Of a DNA stretch of 64,000 bases, positions 1 through 9,037 are shown piece after piece (positions within the stretch are counted from its first letter, which is position 1; every line of letters begins with the position of its first letter). This DNA is from Buchnera aphidicola (Schlechtendalia peitan) (GTDB taxonomy: Bacteria; Pseudomonadota; Gammaproteobacteria; Enterobacterales; Enterobacteriaceae). The position numbers and the translations under genes are program-made. The stretch spans positions 124,001 through 188,000 of the forward strand of contig CP140043.1 of NCBI GenBank assembly GCA_039830055.1. Direction: 5' to 3'. The notes under the pieces were generated by a model that saw only the letters and a program-made list of their open reading frames with translations, had not been told where the DNA came from and ran no database searches.

Positions 1-264
1 ATAATTTTAAATTATGTTTTTAAAAAAAAAACTATCGCAGTTGATACACATGTATTTAGAGTATGTAATAGAATAGGATTTTTAAATGAGAAAACAGTTA
101 TTAAAACAGAGAGAAAATTACTTGAAATTGTTCCTGAAAAATTTAAATTAAATTTTCATAATTGGTTTGTTTTGCATGGACGTTATATTTGTAGATCTAA
201 ATTTCCGAACTGTTCTATATGTTCAATTAGTAATTTATGTACATTTAAATATAAAAATTTTTAA
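1..264 (+). CDS. nth: Endonuclease III, 3' part only (window edge)
   Basis: Base-excision repair DNA glycosylase/AP lyase acting on oxidised pyrimidines. Only the last 87 codons lie in the window; the reading frame is open from base 1 and stops with TAA at 262-264. Visible are the segment TIAVDTHVFRVCNR, which carries the catalytic Asp of the family, and the C-terminal iron-sulfur motif C-X6-C-X2-C-X5-C, with all four cysteines present in the spacing of E. coli Nth. The 4Fe-4S loop is therefore intact. The 5' end lies upstream of the window. Identification is by direct recognition of the E. coli protein sequence. Confidence 0.93.
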   Translation: MILNYVFKKKTIAVDTHVFRVCNRIGFLNEKTVIKTERKLLEIVPEKFKLNFHNWFVLHGRYICRSKFPNCSICSISNLCTFKYKNF

Positions 265-536
265 AATATAATATGATTTAATGTTATTTATGTATTATTT
301 TTTAATAAAACATTTTTATAAAAATACTATAATTTACGGAACAATGCGTTTTGATAATTATATTATTAATAGTTGTTATCTAAGATCATATTTAATTTTT
401 TTAAAATAACATTACTTTTTTATTTTTGATACACTTTAAAAATAGTTAATATTTTAAAACGATTCAAATACTATTTCATTGATGTTATTATTTTTAATAA
501 TAACTATATTATAGTTTTATTATAAGGAACATATTT

Positions 537-1808
537 ATGTATAAAGTCGATGTAATTAGTGAATTTAGACAAAGAAATTTGATAGCACAAATCACTAAAG
601 AGAAGCAGTTAATTCATAAAATTAAAAACACTAATATTTCTATGTATTGTGGATTTGATATAACTGCAGATAGTTTGCATATAGGTCATATTTTACCGTT
701 GCTATGTTTGAAAAGGTTTCAAAATTCTGGTCATAAACCAATTATTTTAATTGGTGGTGCTACTAGTTTAATTGGCGATCCTAGTTTTAAAATATCTGAA
801 AGAAAATTAAATTCAATAACATTAATTAATGAGTGGACAGATATTATTACTCATCAGGTATCTACATTTTTAGATTTTAACCCTCATTTTAATAGTGCAG
901 TTATTGTTAATAATTATGAATGGTTTAAAAATTTATCTGTGTTAAAATTTTTACGAACTATAGGAAAACATTTTTCTGTTAATAAAATGATTGCTAAAGA
1001 TGCAGTGAAGAAGCGAATTAATCGTATAGATACAGGTATTTCATTTACAGAATTTTCTTATAATTTGTTACAAGCTTATGATTTTTCTGTTCTGTATCAT
1101 AAGTATGGAGTAACTTTACAAATTGGAGGATCGGATCAATGGGGAAATATTATATCTGGTATTGACTTAATTAGAAAATTGTATAGTAGAGAAGTTTTTG
1201 GTTTAACACTTCCTTTATTAACTCAAAAAAATGGAATTAAATTTGGGAAAACTGAAAAAAATACAATTTGGTTAGATAAACGTAAAACGAGTCCTTACAA
1301 ATTTTTTCAGTATTGGATTAATATATCTGATTATAATGTATATAATTTTTTAAAATTTTTTACTACTTTAAGTATATTAGAAATTGATAAAATTGCATCT
1401 TGTAATTCAATACTTGAATTAAACAAATCTAAAATATTTTTGGCAGAATATTTAACTAGATTAGTGCATGGTGAACATGGAGTACAATCAGCTAAACGAA
1501 TTTCGTCATGTTTATTTAATAGTGATGTTAGTAAAATGCAAAAATCTGATTTTATGCAATTAGAAAAGGATGGTATACCTTCAATTTTGATATCAGGTAT
1601 TCGAGATTTAAAACAAGTATTAGTTGATTCTTCTTTGGCTTCTTCGCGTACTCAAGCAAGAAGTATGATTATATCTAATTCTATTTCTATAAATAATATA
1701 AAACAAAATAATGAATCGTATGTGTTTTCAAAAAATGACATCTTTTTTAAAAGATATACGCTATTATCTAGGGGTAAAAAGAATTTTTGTTTAATATGTT
1801 GGGAATAA
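537..1808 (+). CDS. tyrS: Tyrosyl-tRNA synthetase
   Basis: Charges tRNA-Tyr with tyrosine in the cytoplasm (class Ic synthetase). The 423-residue product matches the usual length of about 424. The class I HIGH signature is at residues 48-51 and the KMSKS-equivalent KFGKT at 235-239. A C-terminal S4-type RNA-binding region (about 350-420) ends in the family's CLICW. The start is supported by an AAGGA Shine-Dalgarno about 10 bases upstream. It stands alone on the plus strand, convergent with sufA. The 272-base spacer before it, after nth, shows only AT-rich sequence. Confidence 0.97.
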   Translation: MYKVDVISEFRQRNLIAQITKEKQLIHKIKNTNISMYCGFDITADSLHIGHILPLLCLKRFQNSGHKPIILIGGATSLIGDPSFKISERKLNSITLINEWTDIITHQVSTFLDFNPHFNSAVIVNNYEWFKNLSVLKFLRTIGKHFSVNKMIAKDAVKKRINRIDTGISFTEFSYNLLQAYDFSVLYHKYGVTLQIGGSDQWGNIISGIDLIRKLYSREVFGLTLPLLTQKNGIKFGKTEKNTIWLDKRKTSPYKFFQYWINISDYNVYNFLKFFTTLSILEIDKIASCNSILELNKSKIFLAEYLTRLVHGEHGVQSAKRISSCLFNSDVSKMQKSDFMQLEKDGIPSILISGIRDLKQVLVDSSLASSRTQARSMIISNSISINNIKQNNESYVFSKNDIFFKRYTLLSRGKKNFCLICWE

Positions 1809-1858
1809 TCATATGTATTAAAATAAAGTGTTGTATAAATATTTTTTTTAAACAGTGA

Positions 1859-2245
1859 TCATGTGGATATATTAAAACTTTCACCACATCCACAGAAATT
1901 TGAAACTTTTTTATTTGTAAATTTAAAAGTATAATTTACTCCTTCTTTTATAAAATCTATTTTTATTCCATCTAATATTGATAAATATTTCGGACTTACT
2001 AGAAGTAGTATATTGTTATCAGAAGTAAAGATAACGTCAGTATCATTAATTATTTCTATAAGGTTCATGTAATATTTCATGCCAGCGCATCCTGACTTTT
2101 TTATTCCTAACTTTATTCCTATTTTTTTTTCTTGGTATATTAATTTTTTAATTTGTTTTTGAGCTGTATAGCTTATTTTAATTTTTTCTCTATTATTTAT
2201 ATAGTTTTTGTGAGGAGATAATATATAATAAGTATTTTTTTTCAT
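1859..2245 (-). CDS. sufA: A-type iron-sulfur carrier protein, SufA-like
   Basis: HesB/IscA-family scaffold or carrier that passes Fe-S clusters to apoproteins. The 128-residue protein has the three conserved cysteines in SGCAG (middle) and CGCGESF (C-terminus). The sequence is closer to E. coli SufA (the GVRLGVKQTGCAG-type block and the GCGESF end) than to IscA or ErpA. An N-terminal extension of about 15 residues is poorly conserved. Its place next to ydiK agrees with the E. coli suf neighbourhood, but sufBCDSE are not here. Likely clients in this window are Nth, IspH and the Nuo Fe-S subunits. IscA/ErpA assignment remains a minor alternative. Confidence 0.8.
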   Translation of the reverse strand: MKKNTYYILSPHKNYINNREKIKISYTAQKQIKKLIYQEKKIGIKLGIKKSGCAGMKYYMNLIEIINDTDVIFTSDNNILLLVSPKYLSILDGIKIDFIKEGVNYTFKFTNKKVSNFCGCGESFNIST

Positions 2246-2703
2246 TTTTTTTATGTGAATAAGTAGTATATATTTATGTTAGCATATATAAAAAAATAAC
2301 AATATATTTAGTAATATATAATTTATATTTTTTTAAAGTACAAAGATACATAAATAAATAGTATACATAAAAAAAATTTATATATGTCAATATTTAGAAT
2401 TAAGTAGTATAATTTTTTATACGTTTTCAATAATTTAAAGTATTGATATTTATAATTTTAATGTAAAAATTATATTTAATTTATTGTTTATATTTAATAT
2501 AGTTTATTAATATTTAAAGATGAATATAGATAAGTTACATAAATTTTTATGATCCGATATATAAAATTTACATATTAATTCTCAAATAATATTAAGTTGT
2601 ATAATGATTTAAGTTTTTGCGTTTGATATTGTGATATTTATTAGGTTTTTAATTTTCTTATAGATGTATAATAATTGAGGTATTATAAAGGTACAACATT
2701 TCT
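2246..2703. other. Intergenic, divergent sufA/ydiK spacer
   Basis: AT-rich spacer between the divergent starts of sufA and ydiK. It must hold promoters for both, but in such AT-rich DNA no -10/-35 pair stands out. No tRNA-like, hairpin or coding remnant was recognised. Confidence 0.6.
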
Positions 2704-3822
2704 ATGCAAAATAAACGAGAAGGTATAGATGTTCCCCAAGCTATTTTTTCTCTAATATTCATTATAATTATGATATTTTCTAGTTTATGGATCATGCGAC
2801 CGTTTTTTTTAGGGTTTGCATGGGCTAGTATGGTAGTAATAGCAACATGGCCTATATTTTTAAAGTTGAAATTATTATTATGGGATAATCGAGCGTGTGC
2901 AGTTATAACAATGATTTTTGCTTTATTATTAATTTTTATTATTCCAATTTTTTGTTTAGTAAACAGTTTAATTGATAATAGCACTTCAGTAATTAGTTGG
3001 TTAAGTTCAGATAATGTAAAATTTCCAGATTTATACTGGTTACAGGATATCCCTATTATTGGAGAAAAGTTGTTTTCAAGTTATCAAAAATTATTAGATG
3101 AAGGTGGTGCTGAATTGATTACTAAAATACAACCATATATGGGAAAGACAACTGAATTTTTTGTTGTGCAAGTAGGTCATTTTAGTCGATTTATTATACA
3201 TTTAATTTTAATGTTGATTTTTAGTTCTTTGTTATATTGGCATGGTGAAAGAATGAGAAATGTCATTAGGCATTTTGCTGTGCGTCTAGGATCGCATTCT
3301 GGAGATTCAGTAGTTTTACTTGCAGGACAAGCAGTTAGAGCAGTAGCTTTAGGTGTCGTTGTGACAGCATTAGTTCAAGGTATTTTAGGGGGTATAGGAT
3401 TAGCAATTTCTGGCATTCCTTATTCCTCTTTGCTAATGATGTTGATAATTTTTTTGTGTTTGATTCAGTTAGGTCCATTACCTGTATTAATTCCAGCAAT
3501 TATGTGGTTATACTGGAACAGTAATACTACTTGGGGAACAGTATTATTAATTTGGAGCTGTATAGTGTGTATCTTAGATCACATATTACGTCCTATTCTT
3601 ATACGTATTGGTGCTGATTTACCAACTGTATTAATTTTATCAGGGGTTATAGGTGGTTTAATTGCATTTGGAATGATTGGTTTATTTATTGGACCAGTAG
3701 TGTTAGTTATATCATATCGTCTTATTTCTTCTTGGATGGATGAAATCCCAGCTCCGAATTCTTTGTCAAAAGAATCGGTAAAACGCTTTCTATTAAAAAG
3801 TAAAATTAATAAAAAACCATAA
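2704..3822 (+). CDS. ydiK: YdiK, AI-2E family inner-membrane transporter
   Basis: Polytopic inner-membrane protein of the AI-2E/PerM family; the substrate of YdiK is not established. The 372-residue length matches E. coli YdiK (about 370). Visible are paired N-terminal hydrophobic segments (about 12-60), a membrane segment near 65-85, a soluble middle, and a C-terminal cluster of helices carrying family blocks such as QLGPLPVLIPA, RPILIR and GGLIAFGMIGLFIGP. An ATG start at 2704 lies shortly after an upstream AAAGGT. It is divergent from sufA. A 108-residue frame on the opposite strand at 2658-2984 is a shadow. Confidence 0.9.
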   Translation: MQNKREGIDVPQAIFSLIFIIIMIFSSLWIMRPFFLGFAWASMVVIATWPIFLKLKLLLWDNRACAVITMIFALLLIFIIPIFCLVNSLIDNSTSVISWLSSDNVKFPDLYWLQDIPIIGEKLFSSYQKLLDEGGAELITKIQPYMGKTTEFFVVQVGHFSRFIIHLILMLIFSSLLYWHGERMRNVIRHFAVRLGSHSGDSVVLLAGQAVRAVALGVVVTALVQGILGGIGLAISGIPYSSLLMMLIIFLCLIQLGPLPVLIPAIMWLYWNSNTTWGTVLLIWSCIVCILDHILRPILIRIGADLPTVLILSGVIGGLIAFGMIGLFIGPVVLVISYRLISSWMDEIPAPNSLSKESVKRFLLKSKINKKP

Positions 3823-4406
3823 CAAATTTTATTTGTAACTATTTATATCTACTATTTTTTTAAAGATCAGTTTATAAAAAAATATTATATAATGTTATCT
3901 GTATTAATGTTATTTTAAACATTTTATTTTAATATAAAAGTTATAAATACTGTAATAAATAATATTATATGTTAATAATATTTGTTTTTTAATATTTATC
4001 TTAGTATTCTATTAGTTTTTTTTTAAAAATAAACGTACTATTTTATAAGTTTTTATAATAGATTTATTTACTATATTTATAATATGTATTTAGAAAGTTA
4101 TATTAACATGTTAAAGTTTCGATATAATTCTTTTATATAAATTAATTTATTTATATGTGCGATTATTTTTTTAAAAGTTTATTGATATTTTTTAGTTTTG
4201 GATATATGTATTTAGTAATTTCTTTACATTATCTAAAACAGATTAAAATTTTTTTTGGATAATTGTTAAAATTAAATTTTAAAAAAATTTTGTTAAATTG
4301 TTCATTGTATTTTTTGTAGCATATTTTAAAATATATAATTATCAGTTTATTTTATTTGTAAACATAATGTAATAATATTAAATATAAGATAAATTTAGAG
4401 AACAAT
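3823..4406. other. Intergenic ydiK-aroH, no feature seen
   Basis: 584 bases of AT-rich sequence with no recognisable gene remnant, terminator or tRNA. It presumably contains the aroH promoter. No TrpR operator was found here, unlike E. coli aroH. Confidence 0.6.
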
Positions 4407-5453
4407 ATGAAAAAAACAGATGAATTGAGAACTATAAGAATTGATCCATTAATTACCCCGGTTGAGTTGGCAAAACGTTATCCTATAACGTCTGCTATTA
4501 TGGATGTTGTAATTACAGCTAGGAAGAACATAGCTAATATTATGACAGGAATTGACTCTCGTTTATTAGTTGTGATAGGACCTTGCTCAGTTCATGATCC
4601 TTTAGCTGCAGTAGAATATGCAAAAAAGTTAAATGAACTGCGAAACAAATATTCTTCTCGTCTTGAAATTGTAATGCGTACTTATTTTGAAAAACCTAGA
4701 ACTGTAATAGGATGGAAGGGATTGATTTCAGATCCTGATTTAGATGGCAGTTTTCGAGTTAATCATGGTTTATCAATAGCTAGAAAATTACTTTTAGATA
4801 TTAATGCGTTAGGACTCCCGGCAGCGACTGAATTTTTAGATATAGTCATTGGACAATTTATAGCAGATTTAATAAGTTGGGGTGCAATAGGAGCACGAAC
4901 TACTGAAAGTCAAATTCATAGAGAGATGGCATCTGCATTATCTTGTCCAGTAGGATTTAAAAATGGAACTGATGGGAATATACGTATTGCGATAGATGCT
5001 ATTCGTGCTGCAAGTGTTAAACATTTATTTTTAGCGCCTAATAAGCATGGACAAATGACTATTAATCATACTAGCGGAAATCCATTTGGTCATGTTATTA
5101 TGCGTGGAGGGAAATCTCCTAATTATCACGCTAAAGATATAGATTCGACTATAAGATATTTGCAAGAATTTAATCTTTCAGAATATTTAATGATTGATTT
5201 TAGTCATGGAAATTGTTTAAAGCAACATAGGCGTCAATGTGATGTAGGAGAATCTATATCTAAACAAATAAGAGATGGTTCTACAGCTATATTTGGTGTT
5301 ATGATTGAAAGTTTTATAGAAGAAGGTGCTCAAAAAGTTATAAATAATAAAAAATTGATTTATGGAAAATCAATCACAGATCCTTGTTTAGGATGGAATG
5401 ACAGTGTATATCTTCTAAAACAATTAGCTAATGCTGTAAACAGTCGATTTTAA
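4407..5453 (+). CDS. aroH: 3-deoxy-D-arabino-heptulosonate-7-phosphate synthase
   Basis: First step of the shikimate pathway: phosphoenolpyruvate plus erythrose-4-P gives DAHP, the entry to aromatic amino acids that an aphid symbiont supplies to its host. At 348 residues it equals E. coli AroH (the Trp-sensitive isozyme) and is most similar to it. Family blocks include VVIGPCSVHD (about 52-62), IVMRTYFEKPRT, GARTTESQIHREMASALSCPVGFKNGTDG and DFSHGNCLKQHRRQ. Whether Trp feedback remains cannot be read from sequence alone. It is transcribed alone and followed by a 202-base spacer before thrS. Confidence 0.96.
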   Translation: MKKTDELRTIRIDPLITPVELAKRYPITSAIMDVVITARKNIANIMTGIDSRLLVVIGPCSVHDPLAAVEYAKKLNELRNKYSSRLEIVMRTYFEKPRTVIGWKGLISDPDLDGSFRVNHGLSIARKLLLDINALGLPAATEFLDIVIGQFIADLISWGAIGARTTESQIHREMASALSCPVGFKNGTDGNIRIAIDAIRAASVKHLFLAPNKHGQMTINHTSGNPFGHVIMRGGKSPNYHAKDIDSTIRYLQEFNLSEYLMIDFSHGNCLKQHRRQCDVGESISKQIRDGSTAIFGVMIESFIEEGAQKVINNKKLIYGKSITDPCLGWNDSVYLLKQLANAVNSRF

Positions 5454-5655
5454 TTTTTTATCGTGCATTTTAACTAGTACCTGATTTTTATATTTATAGA
5501 ATTTCAGTGCATTAATTTCTTTTAGTTACAATTTAACGTTATAGATATTTTTAAATTTTAGTATTTGAACTATAACATTTGTTTAATTTTAATAGTTTAT
5601 ATTTTATTTGTAATACATTATAGAAAATACAATAATTTTAAGTTAAGGATTTGAA

Positions 5656-7584
5656 ATGCCTGTCATTACATTGGTTGATGGACGAAAACTAATATATAAA
5701 AATTCTGTTTCAATGTTAGAAATTGTGAGAGATATTTCGCCAAATTTAGTAAAAAACTTTTGTTTTGGATATGTAAATGATGTTAGTTTAAGTAAAGATG
5801 CTATCATAAATTATGATGCGCATGTTAGAATAATTTATGATAATGATCAATGTTTTTTAAATAGTATTAGAAATACTTTTATTTATATTTTAGGACATGC
5901 TGCAAAAGAATTATGGCCAAATTCAAGAATTGGTAATAGTTCTATTTTAGAAAATGGTTTCTATTGTGATATAGATGTTGATTTTGCATTTAAAAATTCA
6001 AATATGCATGAATTAGAAACTCATATGTTAAATATTTGTGCAAGGAAATATAAAGTTGATATAAGAAAAGTTACATGGAAAGAAGCGTACGAGATTTTTT
6101 TTAATCGTTCAGAGATTTATAAATTATTAATGTTACAAAAAAAATTCGATATTAATAAAATAATTACTTTGTGCTTTCATCAACAATATGTTGATTTTCA
6201 AATTGGAATACCAGTTCCAGATGTATCAGTTTGTAAAAATTTTAAATTACAAAAATTTTCTGGTGTATATTGGAACAATAAAAATACAAATAAGGTTTTG
6301 CAAAGAATTTATGGCACGGCTTGGATTACAAAAAGTGAATTAAAAAGACATTTAGAATATGTTATTCAATCTAAAAAAAGAGATCATAGGAAGATTTCTA
6401 AAACATTAGATTTATATCATTTTCAAGAAGAATCCCCAGGAATGATTTTTTGGCATCATAATGGATTAATTGTTTTTCGAGAATTAAAAAAGTTTATACG
6501 AGAAAAATTGCGAAAATATTGTTATCAAGAAGTTCAAACTCCTTTGATTATGAATCATAAGCTTTGGAAAAAAAGTGGACATTTAGATAATTATAGAGAT
6601 CTTATGTTTATGACACGTTCAGAAAATAATACATATGGTATCAAACCAATGAATTGCCCTGGACATGTTCAAATTTTTAATAATAATTTACATTCTTATC
6701 GTGATCTTCCTATTCGTATTTCTGAGTTTGGCAATTGTCATAGAAATGAACCATCTGGTTCTTTACATGGATTAATGAGAATCAGAAATTTTACACAAGA
6801 TGATGCTCATATCTTTTGTAGAGAGGATCAGGTTCGGGATGAAATTAGTAAATGTATAATAATGGTTTATGATGTATATGAAGTTTTTGGATTTAAAAAA
6901 GTTTTAGTAAAATTATCTACACGTCCTAAAAATAGAATTGGAAGTGATATAATATGGGATCAAGCTGAAAATGACTTAGCTACCTCTTTACAAGAAAATA
7001 ATATACTATTTGAATATCAAAAGGGAGAAGGTGCTTTTTACGGTCCAAAAATTGAATTGTCATTATTGGATTGTTTAGGAAGAGTTTGGCAGTGTGCAAC
7101 TATACAGTTAGATTTTTATTTACCAATTAATTTAGGTTGTTTTTATATTGATAAAAATAATCAAAAAAAGACACCGATAATAGTTCATAGAGCGATTTTA
7201 GGTTCTATTGAACGATTTATAGGGATTTTAGTAGAAGAATATTCTGGTAATTTTCCAACTTGGATAGCCCCTGTACAAGTAGTACTAATTAGTGTAAATG
7301 AAAGCCATATTAAATATGTTGAGCAGTTATTTAATAGTTGGTTTAACTTAGGTATACGAGTAAAATTAGATGTACGAAAAGAAAAAGTAAGTTTTAAAAT
7401 CAGAGAACAAATTGTACAAAAAATTCCGTATATGGTTATTTGTGGCGATAAAGAAGTCAATAATAATAAAATTACTTTTAGAACGAGATTAGGAAAAAAT
7501 TTTGAATTAGTAAATATACAATATTTTGTTACAATGTTAAAAAAAGAAATTTTTAATCGAAATTTATATTTATTGGAGGAATAA
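5656..7584 (+). CDS. thrS: Threonyl-tRNA synthetase
   Basis: Class II synthetase charging tRNA-Thr. The 642-residue length is identical to E. coli ThrRS. Domain order is the N-terminal TGS domain (1-62), the editing domain (about 63-225), the catalytic core with zinc ligands in MNCPGH, DDAHIF and VHRAI blocks, then a C-terminal anticodon-binding domain (about 535-642). The editing-domain HXXXH-type motif is degraded: the region around 70-75 reads LGHAAKEL, with one His, which may weaken Ser-tRNA editing. SD AAGGA lies 8 bases before ATG. Only 3 bases separate its stop from the infC AUU start. Confidence 0.96.
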   Translation: MPVITLVDGRKLIYKNSVSMLEIVRDISPNLVKNFCFGYVNDVSLSKDAIINYDAHVRIIYDNDQCFLNSIRNTFIYILGHAAKELWPNSRIGNSSILENGFYCDIDVDFAFKNSNMHELETHMLNICARKYKVDIRKVTWKEAYEIFFNRSEIYKLLMLQKKFDINKIITLCFHQQYVDFQIGIPVPDVSVCKNFKLQKFSGVYWNNKNTNKVLQRIYGTAWITKSELKRHLEYVIQSKKRDHRKISKTLDLYHFQEESPGMIFWHHNGLIVFRELKKFIREKLRKYCYQEVQTPLIMNHKLWKKSGHLDNYRDLMFMTRSENNTYGIKPMNCPGHVQIFNNNLHSYRDLPIRISEFGNCHRNEPSGSLHGLMRIRNFTQDDAHIFCREDQVRDEISKCIIMVYDVYEVFGFKKVLVKLSTRPKNRIGSDIIWDQAENDLATSLQENNILFEYQKGEGAFYGPKIELSLLDCLGRVWQCATIQLDFYLPINLGCFYIDKNNQKKTPIIVHRAILGSIERFIGILVEEYSGNFPTWIAPVQVVLISVNESHIKYVEQLFNSWFNLGIRVKLDVRKEKVSFKIREQIVQKIPYMVICGDKEVNNNKITFRTRLGKNFELVNIQYFVTMLKKEIFNRNLYLLEE

Positions 7585-7587
7585 AGT

Positions 7588-8127
7588 ATTAAAGTCGTAA
7601 AAAGAATACAAATAACAAAACCAAATCGTATAAATAATGAAATTCGTTCATCAAAAGTTCGTCTTACTGATTTTCATGGAAAACAGATTGGTATTGTTAC
7701 TTTAAATGATGCATTAAAAAGAGCGCAGGAATTAGGAGTAGATTTAGTTGAAATTAGTCCAAATGCTGAACCTCCAGTATGTCGAATTATGAATTATGGC
7801 AAATTTCTATATCAAAAGAGTAAATCTATAAAAAAGCAGAAAAAAAAACAAAAAGTAGTAAACGTAAAAGAAATAAAATTTCGGCCTGGTACTGATGAAA
7901 GTGATTATCAAGTTAAATTACGAAATTCAATTCGGTTTTTAGAAAATGGAAATAAAGTTAAAATCACTTTACGTTTTCGTGGACGCGAAATGGTTCATCA
8001 GCAAATTGGTGTAAAAGTATTGAATCGCGTTAAACATGATTTAGAACAGTTATCTTCAATAGAAGCATTTCCATCTAAAATCGAAGGTCGTCAAATGATT
8101 ATGATTTTAGCGCCTAAGAAAAAATAA
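7588..8127 (+). CDS. infC: Translation initiation factor IF-3 with AUU start codon
   Basis: IF-3 binds the 30S subunit and proofreads initiator tRNA and the start codon. The reading frame runs from ATT at 7588 through 7789, where the first in-frame ATG occurs; starting at that ATG would delete the whole N-terminal domain. From ATT the product is 179 residues (E. coli 180) and reads [16 protein letters not shown]..., aligning from residue 1. A GGAGG Shine-Dalgarno at 7575-7579, inside the end of thrS, is 8 bases before ATT. In E. coli the AUU codon is the basis of IF-3 autoregulation. The linker contains a run of nine A that stays in frame. Confidence 0.96.
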   Translation: MKVVKRIQITKPNRINNEIRSSKVRLTDFHGKQIGIVTLNDALKRAQELGVDLVEISPNAEPPVCRIMNYGKFLYQKSKSIKKQKKKQKVVNVKEIKFRPGTDESDYQVKLRNSIRFLENGNKVKITLRFRGREMVHQQIGVKVLNRVKHDLEQLSSIEAFPSKIEGRQMIMILAPKKK

Positions 8128-8209
8128 TACTTTTTGTAGCGTCTTATTGGTTAAGATAATTTTTATATTTTTGTTTTGTTTATTATATTTGTATAATTGG
8201 AATATTAAA

Positions 8210-8407
8210 ATGCCTAAAATAAAAACTTTGCGTAGTGCAGCTAAACGTTTTAAAAAAACTGCGTCTGGTATGTTTAAACGAAAACAATCTAATTTGCGGC
8301 ATATTTTAACAAAAAAATCTTCTAATCGTAAGCGACATTTGCGATCAAAGGTAATAGTATCTAAAGGAGATGAAAGTAAGGTTCGTTTATTTTTACCTTA
8401 TTTATGA
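8210..8407 (+). CDS. rpmI: Ribosomal protein L35
   Basis: 50S subunit protein bL35, 65 residues as in E. coli, starting [15 protein letters not shown]. An in-frame GTG at 8147 would add 21 hydrophobic residues absent from the family, so the ATG at 8210 is used. It is very basic, as expected. It sits 82 bases after infC and 41 before rplT; in E. coli this infC-rpmI spacer is where L20 represses translation, but I could not identify the long-range pseudoknot here. Confidence 0.96.
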   Translation: MPKIKTLRSAAKRFKKTASGMFKRKQSNLRHILTKKSSNRKRHLRSKVIVSKGDESKVRLFLPYL

Positions 8408-8448
8408 TGAATTTTTTAAAATTCATATTAAGAAGAGTATAACACAAT

Positions 8449-8802
8449 ATGGCTCGTGTAAAGCGTGGGGTAAGTGCTCGTTATCGTCATAAAAAAATAT
8501 TAAAGAAAGCTAAAGGTTATTATGGTTCTCGATCACGAACATATAGGTCGGCATGTCAGGCTGTTATCAAATCAGGACAATACGCTTATCGTGATCGTCG
8601 TCAGAAAAAACGTCAATTTAGAAAGTTGTGGATAACTCGAATTAATGCTGCAGTACGTGAGAATCAAATATCTTATAGTAAATTTATATGCGGTTTAAGA
8701 AAATTATCAATCAATATTGATCGAAAGATGTTATCTGAAATTGCTACTTGTGATAAACGAGCTTTTAGTTCATTAGTACAAAGTTCGAAAAGTATTTTAT
8801 AA
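8449..8802 (+). CDS. rplT: Ribosomal protein L20
   Basis: 50S assembly protein bL20, 117 residues (E. coli 118), with the basic N-terminal tail [30 protein letters not shown] split into family blocks and a globular C-terminal half. An AAGAAGAG purine stretch precedes the ATG. It is the last gene of the thrS-infC-rpmI-rplT unit and is followed by a strong intrinsic terminator at 8945-8971. In E. coli L20 is the autorepressor of rpmI-rplT. Confidence 0.96.
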   Translation: MARVKRGVSARYRHKKILKKAKGYYGSRSRTYRSACQAVIKSGQYAYRDRRQKKRQFRKLWITRINAAVRENQISYSKFICGLRKLSINIDRKMLSEIATCDKRAFSSLVQSSKSIL

Positions 8803-8886
8803 ACATTATCCAATATTGTAAAGAGAGTAACTATTTTCTCTAAATTATTGATACTAATCTATAACTAAAATTTTTACATATTGATA

Positions 8887-8925
8887 ATGAGAATGTCATG
8901 TAAGTTGCTATTTATATTGTTTTAA
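8887..8925 (+). CDS. Possible leader peptide before pheS (very tentative)
   Basis: A 12-codon frame (MRMSCKLLFILF) ends 19 bases before the terminator stem. E. coli pheST is preceded by the Phe-rich leader pheM and an attenuator. This frame contains only two Phe codons and has no clear Shine-Dalgarno, so it could be chance in AT-rich DNA. It is listed only because position and order resemble pheM. Confidence 0.15.
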   Translation: MRMSCKLLFILF

Positions 8926-8944
8926 AATTATTTAATAATTTTAG

Positions 8945-8971
8945 AAAGCTTCCAATTTGGAAGCTTTTTTT
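8945..8971 (+). terminator. Intrinsic terminator/attenuator between rplT and pheS
   Basis: A perfect 9-bp stem AAAGCTTCC/GGAAGCTTT (8945-8953 with 8959-8967) encloses a 5-base loop, and the T run extends to 8971. It ends the thrS-rplT transcript or acts as the pheST attenuator at the position used in E. coli. It is one of only two clear rho-independent terminators in the window. Confidence 0.85.
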
Positions 8972-9037
8972 AACGTAAAATATTTTGTTTTTTAATATTA
9001 AAATATTAAGAAATTTTATTTTAAAAGTGAGGAAATT

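Noticed and set aside
2658..2984. 108-residue frame on the minus strand
   Set aside because: It overlaps the well-supported start of ydiK on the other strand and resembles no protein.
5470..5480. TTAACTAGTAC, resembling half of the trp operator, after aroH
   Set aside because: It lies downstream of aroH rather than upstream, lacks the second half, and an 11-base match is expected occasionally in this much AT-rich DNA.
8147..8209. 21-residue hydrophobic extension of rpmI (start at 8147)
   Set aside because: L35 is 65 residues and begins MPKIKT; the extension is absent in the family.
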